Under the pieces are notes generated by a model. The model was not told where the DNA came from. It did no database searches and saw only the letters and a program-made list of their open reading frames with translations. Position numbers and translations under genes: made by a program. From NCBI GenBank assembly GCA_011317545.1, contig WUJK01000013.1:1-64000 (forward strand): DNA of 64,000 bases. Reading direction: 5' to 3'. Positions 21,258-33,700 of this stretch are shown in pieces. Numbering within the stretch: the stretch's first letter is position 1; the number at the start of each line of letters is the position of its first letter. The DNA is from Coniella vitis (lineage: Eukaryota; Ascomycota; Sordariomycetes; Diaporthales; Schizoparmaceae).

Positions 21258-24200
21258 TTATCCGTTGCTGTAATCTGATTTATATATCGACGAACTAAAT
21301 TAGTAGCAGACAACTCGGCCTAATAAGCATCCGATTAAAATACGAGATCCAACTATATCAGAACAAGACGGTCGATATTCAACTGGAAGCCATACCAGAT
21401 TGTCTGCATCCCTTACAATCCAATAACCATTCGAACTAATCCCATAACCATAGCGCGGGAGCGATTAGGGCGACTTATCTATTTTAGTTGGAGGTATATC
21501 GTCTTTAGCCGACGGGATATTAAGCTTAAAACTTCCGATCTTTGTCTTTAGGCTTATTCCGGTCGAATCCAGCGATAAGTTTGTTAAAACTTTATCAACC
21601 TCGAGCGTCTAGAGGCACTATCCCGTCGCTGGATCCCAGATCCGGATCGTCTTATCGCGGGACCCTGAAGCGAGCCGCTGCCCATCGCCCGAGAAGGCTA
21701 CGGACGAGACCCAATAGCTATGCCCCTCGAGCGTCTGGAGGCACTGTCCCGTCGCTAGATCCCAGATCCGGATCGTCTTGTCGTGGGACCCTAAAGCGAG
21801 CCGCTGCCCATCGCCCGAGAAGGCTACGGACGAGACCGAATGGCTATGCCCCTCGAGCGTCTGGAGGCACTGTCCCGTCGCTGGATCCCAGATCCGGATC
21901 GTCTTGTCGTAGGACCCTGAAGCGAGCCGCTGCCCATCGCCCGAGAAGGCTACGGACGAGACCCAATGGCTATACCCCTCGAGCGTCTGGAGGCACTGTC
22001 CCGTCGCTGGATCCCAGATCCGGATCGTCTTGTCGTAGGACCCTAAAGCGAGCCGCTGCCCATCGCCCGAGAAGGCTACGGACCAGACCGAATGGCTATA
22101 CCCCTCGAGCGTCTGGAGGCACTATCCCGTCGCTGGATCCCAGATCCGGATCGTCTTATCGTAGGACCCTGAAGCGAGCCGCTGCCCATCGCCCGAGAAG
22201 GCTACGGACGAGACCGAATAGCTATACCCCTCGAGCGTCTGGAGGCACTATCCCGTCGCTGGATCCCAGATCCGGATCGTCTTGTCGTAGGACCCTGAAG
22301 CGAGCCGCTGCCCATCGCCCGAGAAGGCTACGGACGAGACCGAATGGCTATGCCCCTCGAGCGTCTGGAGGCACTGTCCCGTCGCTGGATCCCAGATCCG
22401 GATCGTCTTGTCGTCGGACCCTGAAGCGAGCCGCTGCCCATCGCCCGAGAAGGCTACGGACCAGACCGAATGGCTATGCCCCTCGAGCGTCTGGAGGCAC
22501 TGTCCCGTCGCTAGATCCCAGATCCGGATCGTCTTATCGTAGGACCCTGAAGCGAGCCGCTGCTTATCGCCCGAGAAGGCTACGGACGAGACCCAATGGC
22601 TATGCCCCTCGAGCGTCTGGAGGCACTGTCCCGTCGCTGGATCCCAGATCCGGATCGTCTTGTCGTCGGACCCTGAAGCGAGCCGCTGCCCATCGCCCGA
22701 GAAGGCTACGGACGAGACCGAATAGCTATGCCCCTCGAGCGTCTGGAGGCAGGGATTCCAGTTATCCTCTACTTTTGGCATAATCTCTAACCACTTTGGC
22801 TTCTCCCTTTCAAATACCTTCTTCGTTAAGCTATTATTAGGAGTAAAGATAAGTACCGAAGTATAAACTTGAAGAGGACTGTTTTCGATCGGCCACTGAT
22901 TATATACTAGGAACCGCTGCATATCTTGGACTAGGAGAAGTAAGGCAGACGTAGGTTGCTAATACTAAAGATATATTAGCTATCGTTCATCGTTTTATTA
23001 TAATACAACATACATGGAGTTCATCTCGAAGCTTTCCTAATGCACGTGCAGCTTAGGGGGTGCTTTGGAGAAGGCTTAGTGCTTCAAGCCAGTAAAGGTA
23101 GTTTTGGCGCAAAAATTGGTCAACAAGGCCCTCGTCTTATAGCCACGCATTTGACTGGCTTTCAAGTAGATAATCCACCCAGTAGTAGCAAGAATATCCG
23201 ATTGCAGCTAAAGGATCGGGCTGTAGTTAGCGAACCTGTTCAATGAGAATGCCAGGGTACCGGAGACAGTAGATATTACGCCTAAGCTCCTAAGACATGC
23301 TCTTGATCGACCTTAAGAGTATCTTTTCGTGTTCTTGAGCAGAACCTGATACGTAAACCTAAGCTGATATTTCCTTTCCGAGGAGAAAGTCTGTCGCTGA
23401 CTGGTGGATAAAGAAGATTATTCGATTATAGACTGTAAGGAAAGAGCCGCAATATCCTATAATCTCTGCAAGAGCTTTATAATTACCTCGAGCTTTAGAC
23501 GGAATCTCGACTAAAACAGTTAGCTCATCTATAGTAATAGGTCTTTGCATAACCGATAGAGCTGCTAAAATCTGTTGGCAGAGCTGATGGTGTCTTGAAG
23601 AGCGAATATGTCCTATCATCTGTTGATAAAGGCTGTTCAAACCAGGTGGAAACGCCCCTAATACTTCTTCAACTTCCCAGGCCGAAGTTTCAGCAAGTTG
23701 CTAACAGACCAGTGCTACCCAAAGGAAGGTCCCGTCTACGTTGGATATTAAATAGCTCCTTACAGCTTTTTCTATACTTATATCGTAGTCATTTTCCTCT
23801 AATAGGCCACGGATTTTGAAGTCGATATAAGAAGCTACGGCGCTTGAGATAGCTTCTTTGTTTAATTCGAGAGATAACCTGGCTTGATTATCAGCTTTCC
23901 CAAGCTTTTTCTCGATCTCTGTCCAATTACGACTCGAGACAATCCACTTAACTATTGGAATAGCCTTTGAAGACTCCAGGATGAAATCAAGAAGCTTTGG
24001 TCGATCATTAACACATTCATCAAGTGCATCGATCACTAGATAGGTTATGCCCAGGCTCGAATCTTTGAAAATTTCTATAAGAGTTTCCGATAGGGCGAGC
24101 CAAGCATTTATATCCTCGAACAGATTCTTGCCGGAATCCTTACACCTCTTTCTGATATAAAAGAGAAGTGATGGCTGGCGACTGATAAGCATATAAATCA

Positions 24201-25380
24201 GCCCTCGCAGTATAGCTATTGCATTATTAAGACGAGTGTCGGTCGCCTGACAGAAAAAGTAGGATAGGGCCGTATAAGGGCGAATGCTATCTCGTAGCAT
24301 ACAAGAACTCATCTCATCGATAATTCCGCAGAGCAACATTGTCTTGCCCTTGCCCGGATCGCCCTTAATCCATAGCAGCTAGCTTTGGTCGTTATCACGC
24401 CACTGCTTGAAGTCTTAATGCTGTAAGATCCACTTATAAGAGTCTCGCAGCAGGCCGCCTTTCGTTTATTCGATACGCTTCTTATCGAGTTAAGGATCAG
24501 TTTTTCCTAGGCGAGCCGTATATTCCTGGTTCTATGCTTCGGTTTCTAATAAGTAAGAGATATAAATTAGTACTGCTTCCTACCAGTTTAGTCTACGATA
24601 TAATCAAACTTTACATAAGTCGCGAATAAACCTACTATTAATCTCTTAGTGGAGCCGAGAAATCGCATTTTCCTTCCCTTCCCCGTAAGTAATCGGCATC
24701 GAAACGCCAAAAATCCCCTAGAGACAGTAGGCCCAGTCTTCGCCGCGTATTGTTAAACGTGGGTCTGCCCACCTAAAGCGATCTTTAACACTGAACCGGG
24801 CTAGGTCAGCTCCCCGAAGGGCTTCTATATCGATGCCTGTAATTTTGTGGATTTCTTGCTCGAGAGACCGTTTATCACCAAGCCGCCAGCCATCGTTTGC
24901 GAAGAACTCGACAGACGTAGGCGCTAGAAGTTCTTAGAGTGTCCAGCCTCGGCTAAACCACCGACACTTTCGAAAAGCCGACTTCCACACAAACTCAGAC
25001 TACTGACTATCTTCATTATAGCCGAAACTTGAAACGTCTAATAAGTGCACATAGCACCGGGCCGCATTTTAATACCAGGAGAACATATTGTCCATTGCTT
25101 TATTCAGCTCGGCCGTATCCGATTTATCGATACAACAAGTATCAATCCAGAAATACTGTAGACCATCACGTTGAGTCTCTGCCGCACAGAATTTGATCTT
25201 AGCATAGCCAGGTTTCTCTTTTCCAGTGTTGCGAATCAGATCTTAATAGGTAAACTCCTCCTCCTCGGGAGGCTTAGCTTGGCTCCATGTATGCGATAGT
25301 ATAGCATATTCGGGTATATCGTGCTCCAGATCATCCGTCAGCTCAAGTTTGCCACTGCTGCTGTATTTCAAAAGCCGCAT
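21258..25380 (-). pseudogene. HET-NACHT-WD40 (HNWD-type) incompatibility gene, RIP-inactivated
   Basis: Starts at 25380 (MRLLKY). Domains in order: a HET domain (YAILSHTW, YFWIDTCCIDKS, RCYVHLLDVSSF, SRGWTL, ELLAP) to about 24600; a NACHT NTPase with Walker A GDPGKGKT near 24340-24365 and Walker B-like YLVIDALDEC near 24050; a linker with RPITIDELT and IIFFIHQSATDFLL; PLQVYTSVLIFTP before the repeats; nine WD40 units; and a C-terminal GYGISSNGYWIVRD...LVWLPVEYRPS block ending at 21258. This architecture matches the het-e/het-d/het-r genes of Podospora, which control non-self recognition and cell death in the cytoplasm. In-frame TAA/TAG codons lie mainly in the HET and inter-domain parts (TTT ACC TAT TAA and others). 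The 224-codon frame at 22248-22922 is the longest uninterrupted piece. It is not expected to be functional. Confidence 0.9.
21599..22732 (-). repeat. nine near-identical 126-bp WD40 repeats
   Basis: CCTCGAGCGT recurs at 21599, 21725, 21851, 21977, 22103, 22229, 22355, 22481 and 22607, with a tenth partial unit at 22733. The spacing is exactly 126 bp (42 residues). Each unit reads CLQTLEGHS, VAFSGDGQRLASGS, DKTIRIWDPATG. Units differ mostly by single C/T or G/A transitions, and at the residues after GHS (YSV, HWV, HSV), VSS/VWS and SDD/SYD. These are the surface positions expected to set recognition specificity. Confidence 0.95.
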
Positions 25381-26606
25381 TGTTACGAGTTGAGTTCGTA
25401 TTCCAGGTACCGACTATAGCAAAGAATCCTGCGGCTCGCCAACAATAAATACTTTAAGGTATAGGGTTAAATCGGCAGGGCATATATAGAGCGATAGATA
25501 TCTATAGGGAAGAAGCAGTAGGTAGATGTGTTAATCTGTAATGCTTTAAAGGGAGTGATGTTCTTGCGTGCAACTTACCCCGCTTTAACAAGCAGCAGCA
25601 TAACTCACCACTTTCCTTTTCAGATTACGCTCCGGTTTCGACGATAATTGGCTTTTATTGCCAGATAAGCGATGCTATGCAATCTGACATAACCAGTAAA
25701 TATCCTTAAGTAAACGCGGATCAGATATAGTAGTCAACATTCAGCTAATGAATAACCAAGCAGCCAAGTTACCGTAGGGCCAGCGCCCGGGAAATACTAA
25801 GGTAAGCAAATCCGGTGCTTAATTTTTGGCACTCCTCCGCCGGAAACCTAAAGAAACTTGTTCCGGCGCAGGAGGTAGCGGTAGGCATTCGGTTACAGGC
25901 TTGTAATGATCCTTGCCTGAGTCCCTGACTCTGGAAGTACCTGTGAGTTGTATGTTAGCAGAATGGGGAAGTATTACCTTTAAGCTTCTATACGTTTGTC
26001 GAGCGATACCAAGTGTCACAAGTGATCAAGAGGGATTACCCTATCATATGAAATGATACTTAGATTCACAACTGAAGACTATAAGGAAACTATTCTAAAC
26101 CATAGGAAACTATCCATCCTTATATCCTTCTGTTGTTGACTGCCATTCCCTGAATGGTAACTGGGACCGTAGAAGTCGACAGCGACTTGTTCGGTCCACC
26201 CATGTAGTCGTTAGGACCGCTGGCGGTCCTGTCGGTCCTTATCGGGTTATCTTACATAGTCCTAACCCTGATGTTCTTATCGGGATCTCCCGATAGCCGA
26301 TGTCCTTTTAGCTGACATAAGAGATCCTTGTCGGTCCGTTGTAGTTCCGACATCCATGCCATGTTGTGTTGGCCTGTTCCTGTGACCTGCATGAGTCTGG
26401 GTCGTAACAAAAAGTAATACTTTTTTATTCTACTAATATATAATTATAAAGACTTTTAGAATCCGGGAATTAAGCAAGGAATATTATTAAGGAGCTAGCA
26501 TCTTTCTTATTAACCTTTACCATCTTTTGCAAAAGTCGGCCGACTTTCCTCTACTTGCATTCCGTAACTACTTCCTTATCAGGGCCAAGGAGGGATCATC
26601 GCAGAG
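25381..26606. other. intergenic with hairpin-rich stretch
   Basis: No gene supported. Between about 26160 and 26350 several short perfect hairpins occur, for example AGGACCGC-TG-GCGGTCCT near 26213 and TATCGGGA-TC-TCCCGATA near 26278. A TATA-rich segment precedes the regulator gene. Confidence 0.4.
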
Positions 26607-28826
26607 ATGTCACACCAGCCGAAGATGGCGACGCGGAGACGTCGTATCACCCAGCGGGCTCCGCTCTCGTGCCTGCCATGCTCGAAACGGAAAATGAAGT
26701 GCTCGCGGACCATTCCGTGCAGCAGTTGCGAGCGTCGCAAAATACCGGAGCAATGCGCCCGCGAGTCTGTTCTGTTGTCCAAGCATGTCACCAGGTGGCA
26801 ATGCCCAAGCTCGGATAGCCATGTCCCAACCAACACAGTCAATTTGGAGGACTCTCCCTCCCAGGGGTCCGCAGAGATGCTTGCAGCATCGTCTCGCACA
26901 CAGGCCTCCACTCCTGGCGACGCGCGCCAGGACTCCTCCGAGCCGGCGTTCTTCAGCAACACGACCGCGGATTCTAGGCAGTCTTCTGCAGGACCAGCAT
27001 CACCGGCGAATGAGCAGCCAGCCCAAGTTCCGCGACGCCGGAAAGCTCGACTTGCCATGGAAGCGCTCAACAACCTCGAAAGCCTGACATGGGGTAGTCA
27101 CGAGGCCACCGTCGAAATCCATGCTGATCGGAACAGAGCCGCTGGTCTATCAGGCTCTTTGTCCAATGTCCAAGAGCAAGCTGTACTGCAGTTCCATCGC
27201 AATTTTGTCGCCTGGTCACACAATGTTATCCATATGCCAAGCTTTATTCGCGAGTGTATGGGATACCGTCATACTTTGGCTCTCCCCAACATCGGTTGGC
27301 TATCATTGTACTACGCAGTGTTGAGTGTACGTCGTTTCGTCCCCAACCGTTCAATGCCAGATTGTAGACAGATCAGAAGGGTCAATGCCTAATTCGTGAT
27401 TTTGTCACAAGCTCTCCTTTCTCTATATGCCAGACGGCCAGACCGAGATCATAGGACTGCCCCACGGGCACGCACTCTGCCAAAGCTTCTATGATCTCAT
27501 CATGGAGTCATTACATGCCGCTGAATTAGCAACGAACAATACACGTAAGTATTCAAGAACACTCGCGGAATCCGCATTCACCTCTGACATGAGCCGCACA
27601 GTCTGCCTGATTCAGGCCATATGTGTCATCTTACCGTGTTGCCATGCTCTGGGGTATGTAAGCGCACTCTTTGAACTTGCTTCATCTCTAATCCTTGCCT
27701 TGGTAGCGACTCAAAGAGAATCATGGTATTGCTCTCGATGGCTACCTGCCAAGCGCAAATCATGCAAGTACATCGCCTGCAACCAGACACTGATGGCTCT
27801 GAGCTCGTTGATCCCATTGGAATCGAGATCCGGAAGCGCGTTTGGGCCTTTTTACAAATCCAGGATATGTACCTGATCACTTTCAAGAAAGCTCACAGCA
27901 TTGTCGCAGCGCACTGCACAACGCCTATACCGAGGCACTGGGATGACGATGAAATATCATCAGCAAGCGCACAAGGTACCGCAACGGCGTTGCCACTGTC
28001 GTGTCCCACGCAGAGCACATACCAGCTGTTGCAGTTGCGCCTCAACGACATCAGGAGAAACTTATTTGACAAGACCTCGGCTCTCCAGGCGACCAACGGC
28101 AGTCTGGATCTCCTCTACAAATGTGTGCTCGAAGCCGACGAGCAATTGACCATGTTCTGTCGCCAAGTGCCGGAGTGGCTCTGGCAAAGTCCTACAGGGG
28201 AAGCCGCTGCCGTGGCCTCGAGGACGAAGTCCTTTGCGAGCAGTGTCTGCTACGCCTTCCGCATCACTCTTCTGCACCAGCACATGCAGATCCACCGTTC
28301 CTTTTTCTGCCGTGGCACTAGCGACAAGCGATTCCACTATTCGTTTCATAGCTGCCTGGAAGCCGCCCGCGCCATCTTGCGCGAGTACACCGTTGCCCAG
28401 CCCGAAGAAACGATCGAGTGCTGGACGATTCCCGCGCATGTGCTGAGCGCGTGTAAAATTGTTTTCTTGAAGGGGGTCTTCACCAACGGCGAGGGGCTCG
28501 CCCTCGGTGTTGACCGTTTCATGGAGACGCACGATCAACAACTGATGCAGCGATGCCTCCATCAACTCCAATCCCAGCGCAATGCTAGTAAAATTGTGGA
28601 TCGTGGTTTGAAGCTTATGGAATGTTTGCGGGAGAAATTCTCCCGGACAGCATTGTCTCCTTCTAATCTGGGTTATGGGGAAATTGCCCGGCTCGTCTCC
28701 CAGGTCGAGGCTCACGTGGAGAACGCACGGTGGCCCAATGCGCAAACCGATGATAACGAGAACGACATGCTGGACATGATCGATGAATGGGAAGCAAGTC
28801 TGATTGATAGGATGTCCAATGGTTAG
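26607..28826 (+). CDS. Zn2Cys6 fungal transcription factor
   Basis: Exons 26607-27326, 27412-27544, 27602-27653 and 27707-28826 total 2,025 nt, 674 residues. Introns have GTACGT, GTAAGT and GTATGT donors. The binuclear zinc cluster is at Cys22, 25, 32, 38, 41 and 50 with the spacing C-x2-C-x6-C-x5-C-x2-C-x8-C, preceded by an Arg-rich run. A Ser/Pro/Gln-rich linker to about residue 150 is followed by the fungal-specific middle-homology region (VCLIQAICVIL; MVLLSMATCQAQ; IRKRVWAFLQIQDMYL). The protein would bind DNA in the nucleus; its targets are unknown. Its next neighbours are the oxygenase and permease genes, so it is a candidate local regulator. The second intron/exon border (27544/27602) is the least certain. 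Long reverse frames across it are shadows. Confidence 0.85.
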
Positions 28827-29048
28827 CTTGTCGTGTTTATGGGCTGCAACATGATGTACGCCAACTAGGTCACTCTGCACACGAATTAATATGGATATAT
28901 ACATCATACACTTATAGTAGGGATATGGAGTCTAGCTAATCATAAACTGCGAGTCCAAGTGTAACCTGCAAGATAAATCACCAAAGATAAGCGACGGCAC
29001 GACCCCGCCAAGTAGGGATCGAGTGCAACAGCTTTGGGCACGTGTTTT
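28827..29048. other. 3' intergenic spacer between two convergent genes
   Basis: Short spacer between the regulator stop and the oxygenase stop. Nothing else seen. Confidence 0.5.
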
Positions 29049-30452
29049 TCAAGCTGCAGGCGGGCAAAACTTGGCTTGAATCTGTTCAAACGGCGTAAAG
29101 AGCAAGTCGTAAGTCAGCTGGTCGTCCTTCAGCCCCAGCGACTTCAACTTCTGCACGAATGGATGCTGGGGTCGGTTGAACATGATGCCCCTGACCGTTC
29201 TTCGGTTGAGGTCCTGGGGCTCGAACTTGGGTTTCTCGCCCTGCGCCAGAAGCTGCGGGAGCGGCGCGATGCAAGCCTGTGGCCCCGGGTTGTAGAAGAA
29301 GGGCATTGAGAAGCGCTCGCATCTGGCATTGCCAAATGCCCGGTGGACCGTTGCAGGGAATCTGCCGTTGGAGAGCACCTCCATGTAGCTTCCGGTGTTT
29401 ACAACGTACGCGCCTTGGAGCGGCGGTGCGGGAACCCAAATGCCGTTGGCGTTGAGGACCTCGAGGCCGCCAACCTGGTCTGTGGAGGAGTAGGCGTCAG
29501 CTTGTCCATGCCAATCTTGGGCTTCGTCATTTCAAGTTTCTGTCAGCTCACCTTGGTAGAGCAGGGTCAGGCCACCGTAATCCGCGTGGGGCTTGATGGA
29601 AGCATCTCCTTTGGGATCCTGGATGGGATAGTACTGCGCGGTGATATCTGTCATTGGGTACTGGAAGTACTCGTCCAGGGCGTCCTCCTCGAGGCCGAGC
29701 GCGAGGGCAAATATCTGGAGAAGCTTGCCCGCGAACTTGAAGACATCTTGGTCTAACGTTGACCCGACTTGTGGTTAGTCATGATCCCTAATCAACCAAG
29801 TAGCACTAGCACCAACCGCCTTCCCTGCGTTGCCGCCAGCGTGGATTTCCAGGACTTACAGTATTCATAGAGGACCTTGCGGAATTCTGGGAGAGCTTCT
29901 TCCGGCCACTGGTTGACAGTGACGGTGCCTGGCGCAGCAACAGAGACAAAATGTTGCTCGACATTGGTGTAGTCTCTTCCAAAACTATAGGAAGCGCGTC
30001 GGCTGGAACCGTCGGCGTGTGTGAAGGGGAGGTATCCCTTGATACACTGGCTCTTGTCGACATGGATTTTGAGCTGTCACATGATTAGATGCTGGGGCCG
30101 AAAGACGTGTTTCGAGGCGTAGAGAGAAGCAGGCAATTACCAGTTCATCTTGGGGCAGTCTGAACAAGTGCCTGATCATGTCCAAGGCCGCATCTGAGAC
30201 CTGTTGTTAGCTGGGCCATACCGTTCCGATTCCGGTTGCGACTTTGCAGGAGAGCAGGAGCCATACCCATCTTCTCCTGGGAGACGGGGGGGTTCACAGC
30301 ATAGAAAAACCCCACTTTCTCAGCCGCTTCTCCCACCTCCTGGGCAATCTTGCGCCGCGTAGCCACATCGTCCGAGTAGATTTTGGACACGTCAACAAAG
30401 GGAATCGAATCGAACGTCGGCAGAGCCTCGTCGCCAACCAAGATGGGTCGCG

Positions 30453-30457
30453 ACAGC
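30453..30457. repeat. target-site duplication, left copy (ACAGC)
   Basis: ACAGC immediately precedes the TGTGAAAG start of the 5' LTR and is repeated at 38272-38276 after the 3' LTR. Five base pairs is normal for copia integrases. Confidence 0.95.
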
Positions 30458-30670
30458 TGTGAAAGTGGCATTCAACCCTAACCCGAAAGCCATTATATCA
30501 GCCTGACAATGGGCTTTACATAAGCAGAACAATGGCTTCGGCAACACTCAAATATTCGAACAATAGCTCTTTTTTACAGCTAGATATATAGAACATATAC
30601 TCTTTTGACCTCTCTTTTGTTTCGCCTGTTTCAGCTAATGACTAAGCTTTATATATACCTTATTTTCTTA
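30458..30670 (+). repeat. copia 5' LTR, 213 bp
   Basis: Begins TGTGAAAG and ends TTTTCTTA (the expected CA end mutated to TA). It matches 38059-38271 over the full length without gaps. Its C-to-T/G-to-A changed sites are on the inner side; the outer TGTG is preserved. Confidence 0.95.
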
Positions 30671-30690
30671 GTTATAAGCCCGGATACGAG
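30671..30690 (+). other. primer-binding site, half-tRNA (initiator Met) type
   Basis: Directly after the 5' LTR is GTTATAAGCCC. Reversing one RIP-type change gives GTTATGAGCCC, complementary to the anticodon arm GGGCUCAUAAC of initiator tRNA-Met. Ty5 and Drosophila copia prime from an internally cut initiator tRNA in this way. The match to this organism's own tRNA was not tested. Confidence 0.7.
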
Positions 30691-30799
30691 CTAAACGGCT
30701 GGAATCTCCTTTTCCTAAGTAAACGTATAAGCTTACTAGTTAAAATCACTTTTATTTAATATCTTTAATCCCTAATAACGGCGCAAATCGACTATCTAA

Positions 30800-33700
30800 G
30801 CCGTAAGGACCTACGTTTCTTACGATAGCTTTAGAGGACTTTAAATATTAGGTGAAATATACGGATTCTATTACCTTTCCGGCATAGTACGCTACGCTTA
30901 GGGCCTATTATTAGCAAAAAGGTATTTAGTCCGATATCGACCCTAAAGACCCTAATACGTAAATAACTAGTCTAAGTATACCTATATAAGTATAATCGGA
31001 TAAAATACTATACGGAGGTCTTCTTAACGACTATAAGAAGACTTACGATAACTTAGACGAGGGATTCGCGCCTCCGATATAAGAATAACGCTAGCGATTC
31101 TATAATAAATAGGTCCGAAACTACTAAATCGGTCTATCGGCCGAGAAAGAGAAGAAAATAGCTCTCGAAAAGATTACTACCTAGATTAATAAGACGGTCC
31201 TAGACTCTCTACTTTAGCTTATTCGTATAAACCTCGCTAAGACTAAAGGTTAATAGATACTTAAGGACCTTATAAAGAAACTAAAGGAGGAACTATCGCC
31301 TTCGGATACTATTATATAAAACTTCGTTCGCTAAAAATATCTTATAGTTCTCGAGAAGGCCAGATATCCGATTTCAGCCTCTAAATAGCTAAACGAGTAT
31401 ATATAGGCGTATATTTAAGCTAAAGTAAACAACCTCCCTAAGGCTACGGGAACGTACGCTATAAAGCTATTCCTTATAGCTATTTAGTATTACCTAGCTT
31501 TAGACTAGGTAACTCGAATACTATAGGACTATATTACGAACTAGGCAATTAGTAAGGACGTCCTATCTATTAAGTATTACTCTAAGGCTTATTCTACCCT
31601 TCTCTTAATCGACTTAATCTCTAGTAAAGGGTTAAAGATAGGTATTAACGTATTTAGTACGCTAGTCTATACTAACTCGGTATAAAATAGTAATTCCGGT
31701 AAATCCTCTACTAATAAGAAGCGTCTAGACTATAAGTATCTATATAAAACTCTATCTTATTACTATAGCTAGTAATTATAGACCTATTAGCGGCTTAGAT
31801 AGGTATATAACGGGACGAAACCGGATAACGCGGAGGCTATACTAAATAAGAAAGAGATCTACCGTATATAGCAGAAGTTAGGATTAAGGTAATATAAACA
31901 CCTTATTAGTAAACTTATTATAAAGAAGTAGCTACTTAACGGCTAAAACCTATTAAACTTTCCTAGTTTAGGTAGTTCGGGCCGATTAGGGTAAACGAAT
32001 AGTAATAATAAAGATAATAAGTATACGGGAGGATACCTCGAAGGATAAACGGGGCTTAGAACGCCCGTATACTCTATTTCTTTATATCTTTTCCTTTAGT
32101 TATACTATATTTTATACGTATATTTATATAAAGTATAATATATATAGTCTCTTTATCTTAGTTATTATAATCCTATTTAGCTTAGACTATAATAGTAATT
32201 AACCTAGACCTACTCTTTTAGAACTAGTTTAATAGAGCCTTCTCTATAATCGAGGAAGGCTACCGTAACCTTTTATAAAGTATTATTTTAGATAACTATA
32301 GAGCTATATACCTTATTAATAGTATCTTACTTCTAGAGGATAGGTTATTCGTCCTTAAAGATAACGGTATAACCGTTAGTATAGGTAATACCTTATTCCT
32401 AATTAAGGGATATAGTATACGAATTATTAAACGATACCTTAATAATAAAATATATAACCTTATTCTCAAAAAGGTATATTTAGTAGAAGGTTTTTACGTA
32501 AATATTATCTCTAAAGCGTTATTAGCTAAAAGGGGAGTTTAGTATTATAGTTTTAATTATACGTTACGTTTAGGCGATTTAAGCGATAATAAAGTTCTAG
32601 TAACCCTAAAAAGGCATTTTAACTTAGCCTTCTTTAAATATATTCTATATTACTCCTCCTATCTATTATTACCCTCTTTTATTCCGTTTAGTAAAGCCGG
32701 TATATTATATCTACCCGTTTCGAACTTACTATTTCGTTTATCTTTTAATCTACTTAAAGACCGAGAGGACTCGGAGTACCTATAGTATTTACGTTAAGGC
32801 TATTTAGGCGTATAAGTATTATAAAAGCTAGTCTAATAAGCCCGCGGAGTTAAAATAAACGGTATATAAAGACTGAATTGCAAATACTATACGAAAGCGT
32901 TCCTAACTCGTATTATACACCGAGGACCGTCTAAGAATACTAGCCCTAGGCCCTTCTAAAGGGTTTACTAGGATATATTTATATTTCACCCGGGTATAGG
33001 AGGGGCTAGGTATATAATAGTATTTAAGGATAAGTTCTTAGGCAAATTCTTTATCTCTATAGCTATAGATAAGATAGGACCGACGGTCTTTAGCTTAGTT
33101 TATAACTTCGTCGCCTAGGTATACTAATAGTTTTAGCTTAATATATATAAAATCCGCTAAGACGGTAAAGCCGCCGTTCTACGTATAAATTATAGTATAG
33201 CTTATACGCGATAGTGCTAGGAGGTGGGAATCGAGCTTAAAGTAACTCCTCTACGCACGAAAGAGCCTAACGGCGTAGCCGAGAAAGCAGGGCGCGAATT
33301 AATTAAGAAATAATTAGCAATACTATTATCTATAAACCTACTATCTTATCTATAGCCCAAAGCGATAAAAATAGCGGCCTATTTATATAATATTAGCCTA
33401 ACGGTAATAAAGTATTAATAGTCCCTAAATAGTTTACTTAAGGGATAGTTCCGTCGGAATATACCGATAACGCTACTAGATAAGGACCTTCGCCCTAATT
33501 AGAGCTATATCTATACCTACGGCTATCGTACCTACATACTTAGAGCAGAGAGAGAAGCAGGAAACTTTAGGAAAGAGATAAAAACGGCGGAACGTATATA
33601 TATTAGATATCTTATAGGCTATATCGCCTTAAATATCTTTAGAGTATAGATACCCTCTATAGATATAGTACGTATAATAAGGAATATTTAGTTTAATAAG

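Noticed and set aside
21542..22783. 413-codon plus-strand frame with nine PRASGGTVPSLDPRSG-like repeats
   Set aside because: It is the antisense reading of the WD40 repeats; the 126-bp period keeps it open by chance.
26131..26409. Solo LTR (TGTTG...AACA)
   Set aside because: The flanking 5-bp sequences differ (CCTTC and AAAAG) and no second copy is in the window; kept only as a possibility under the hairpin finding.
28062..28907. 281-codon minus-strand frame
   Set aside because: Shadow of the Zn2Cys6 regulator's last exon; no domain features.
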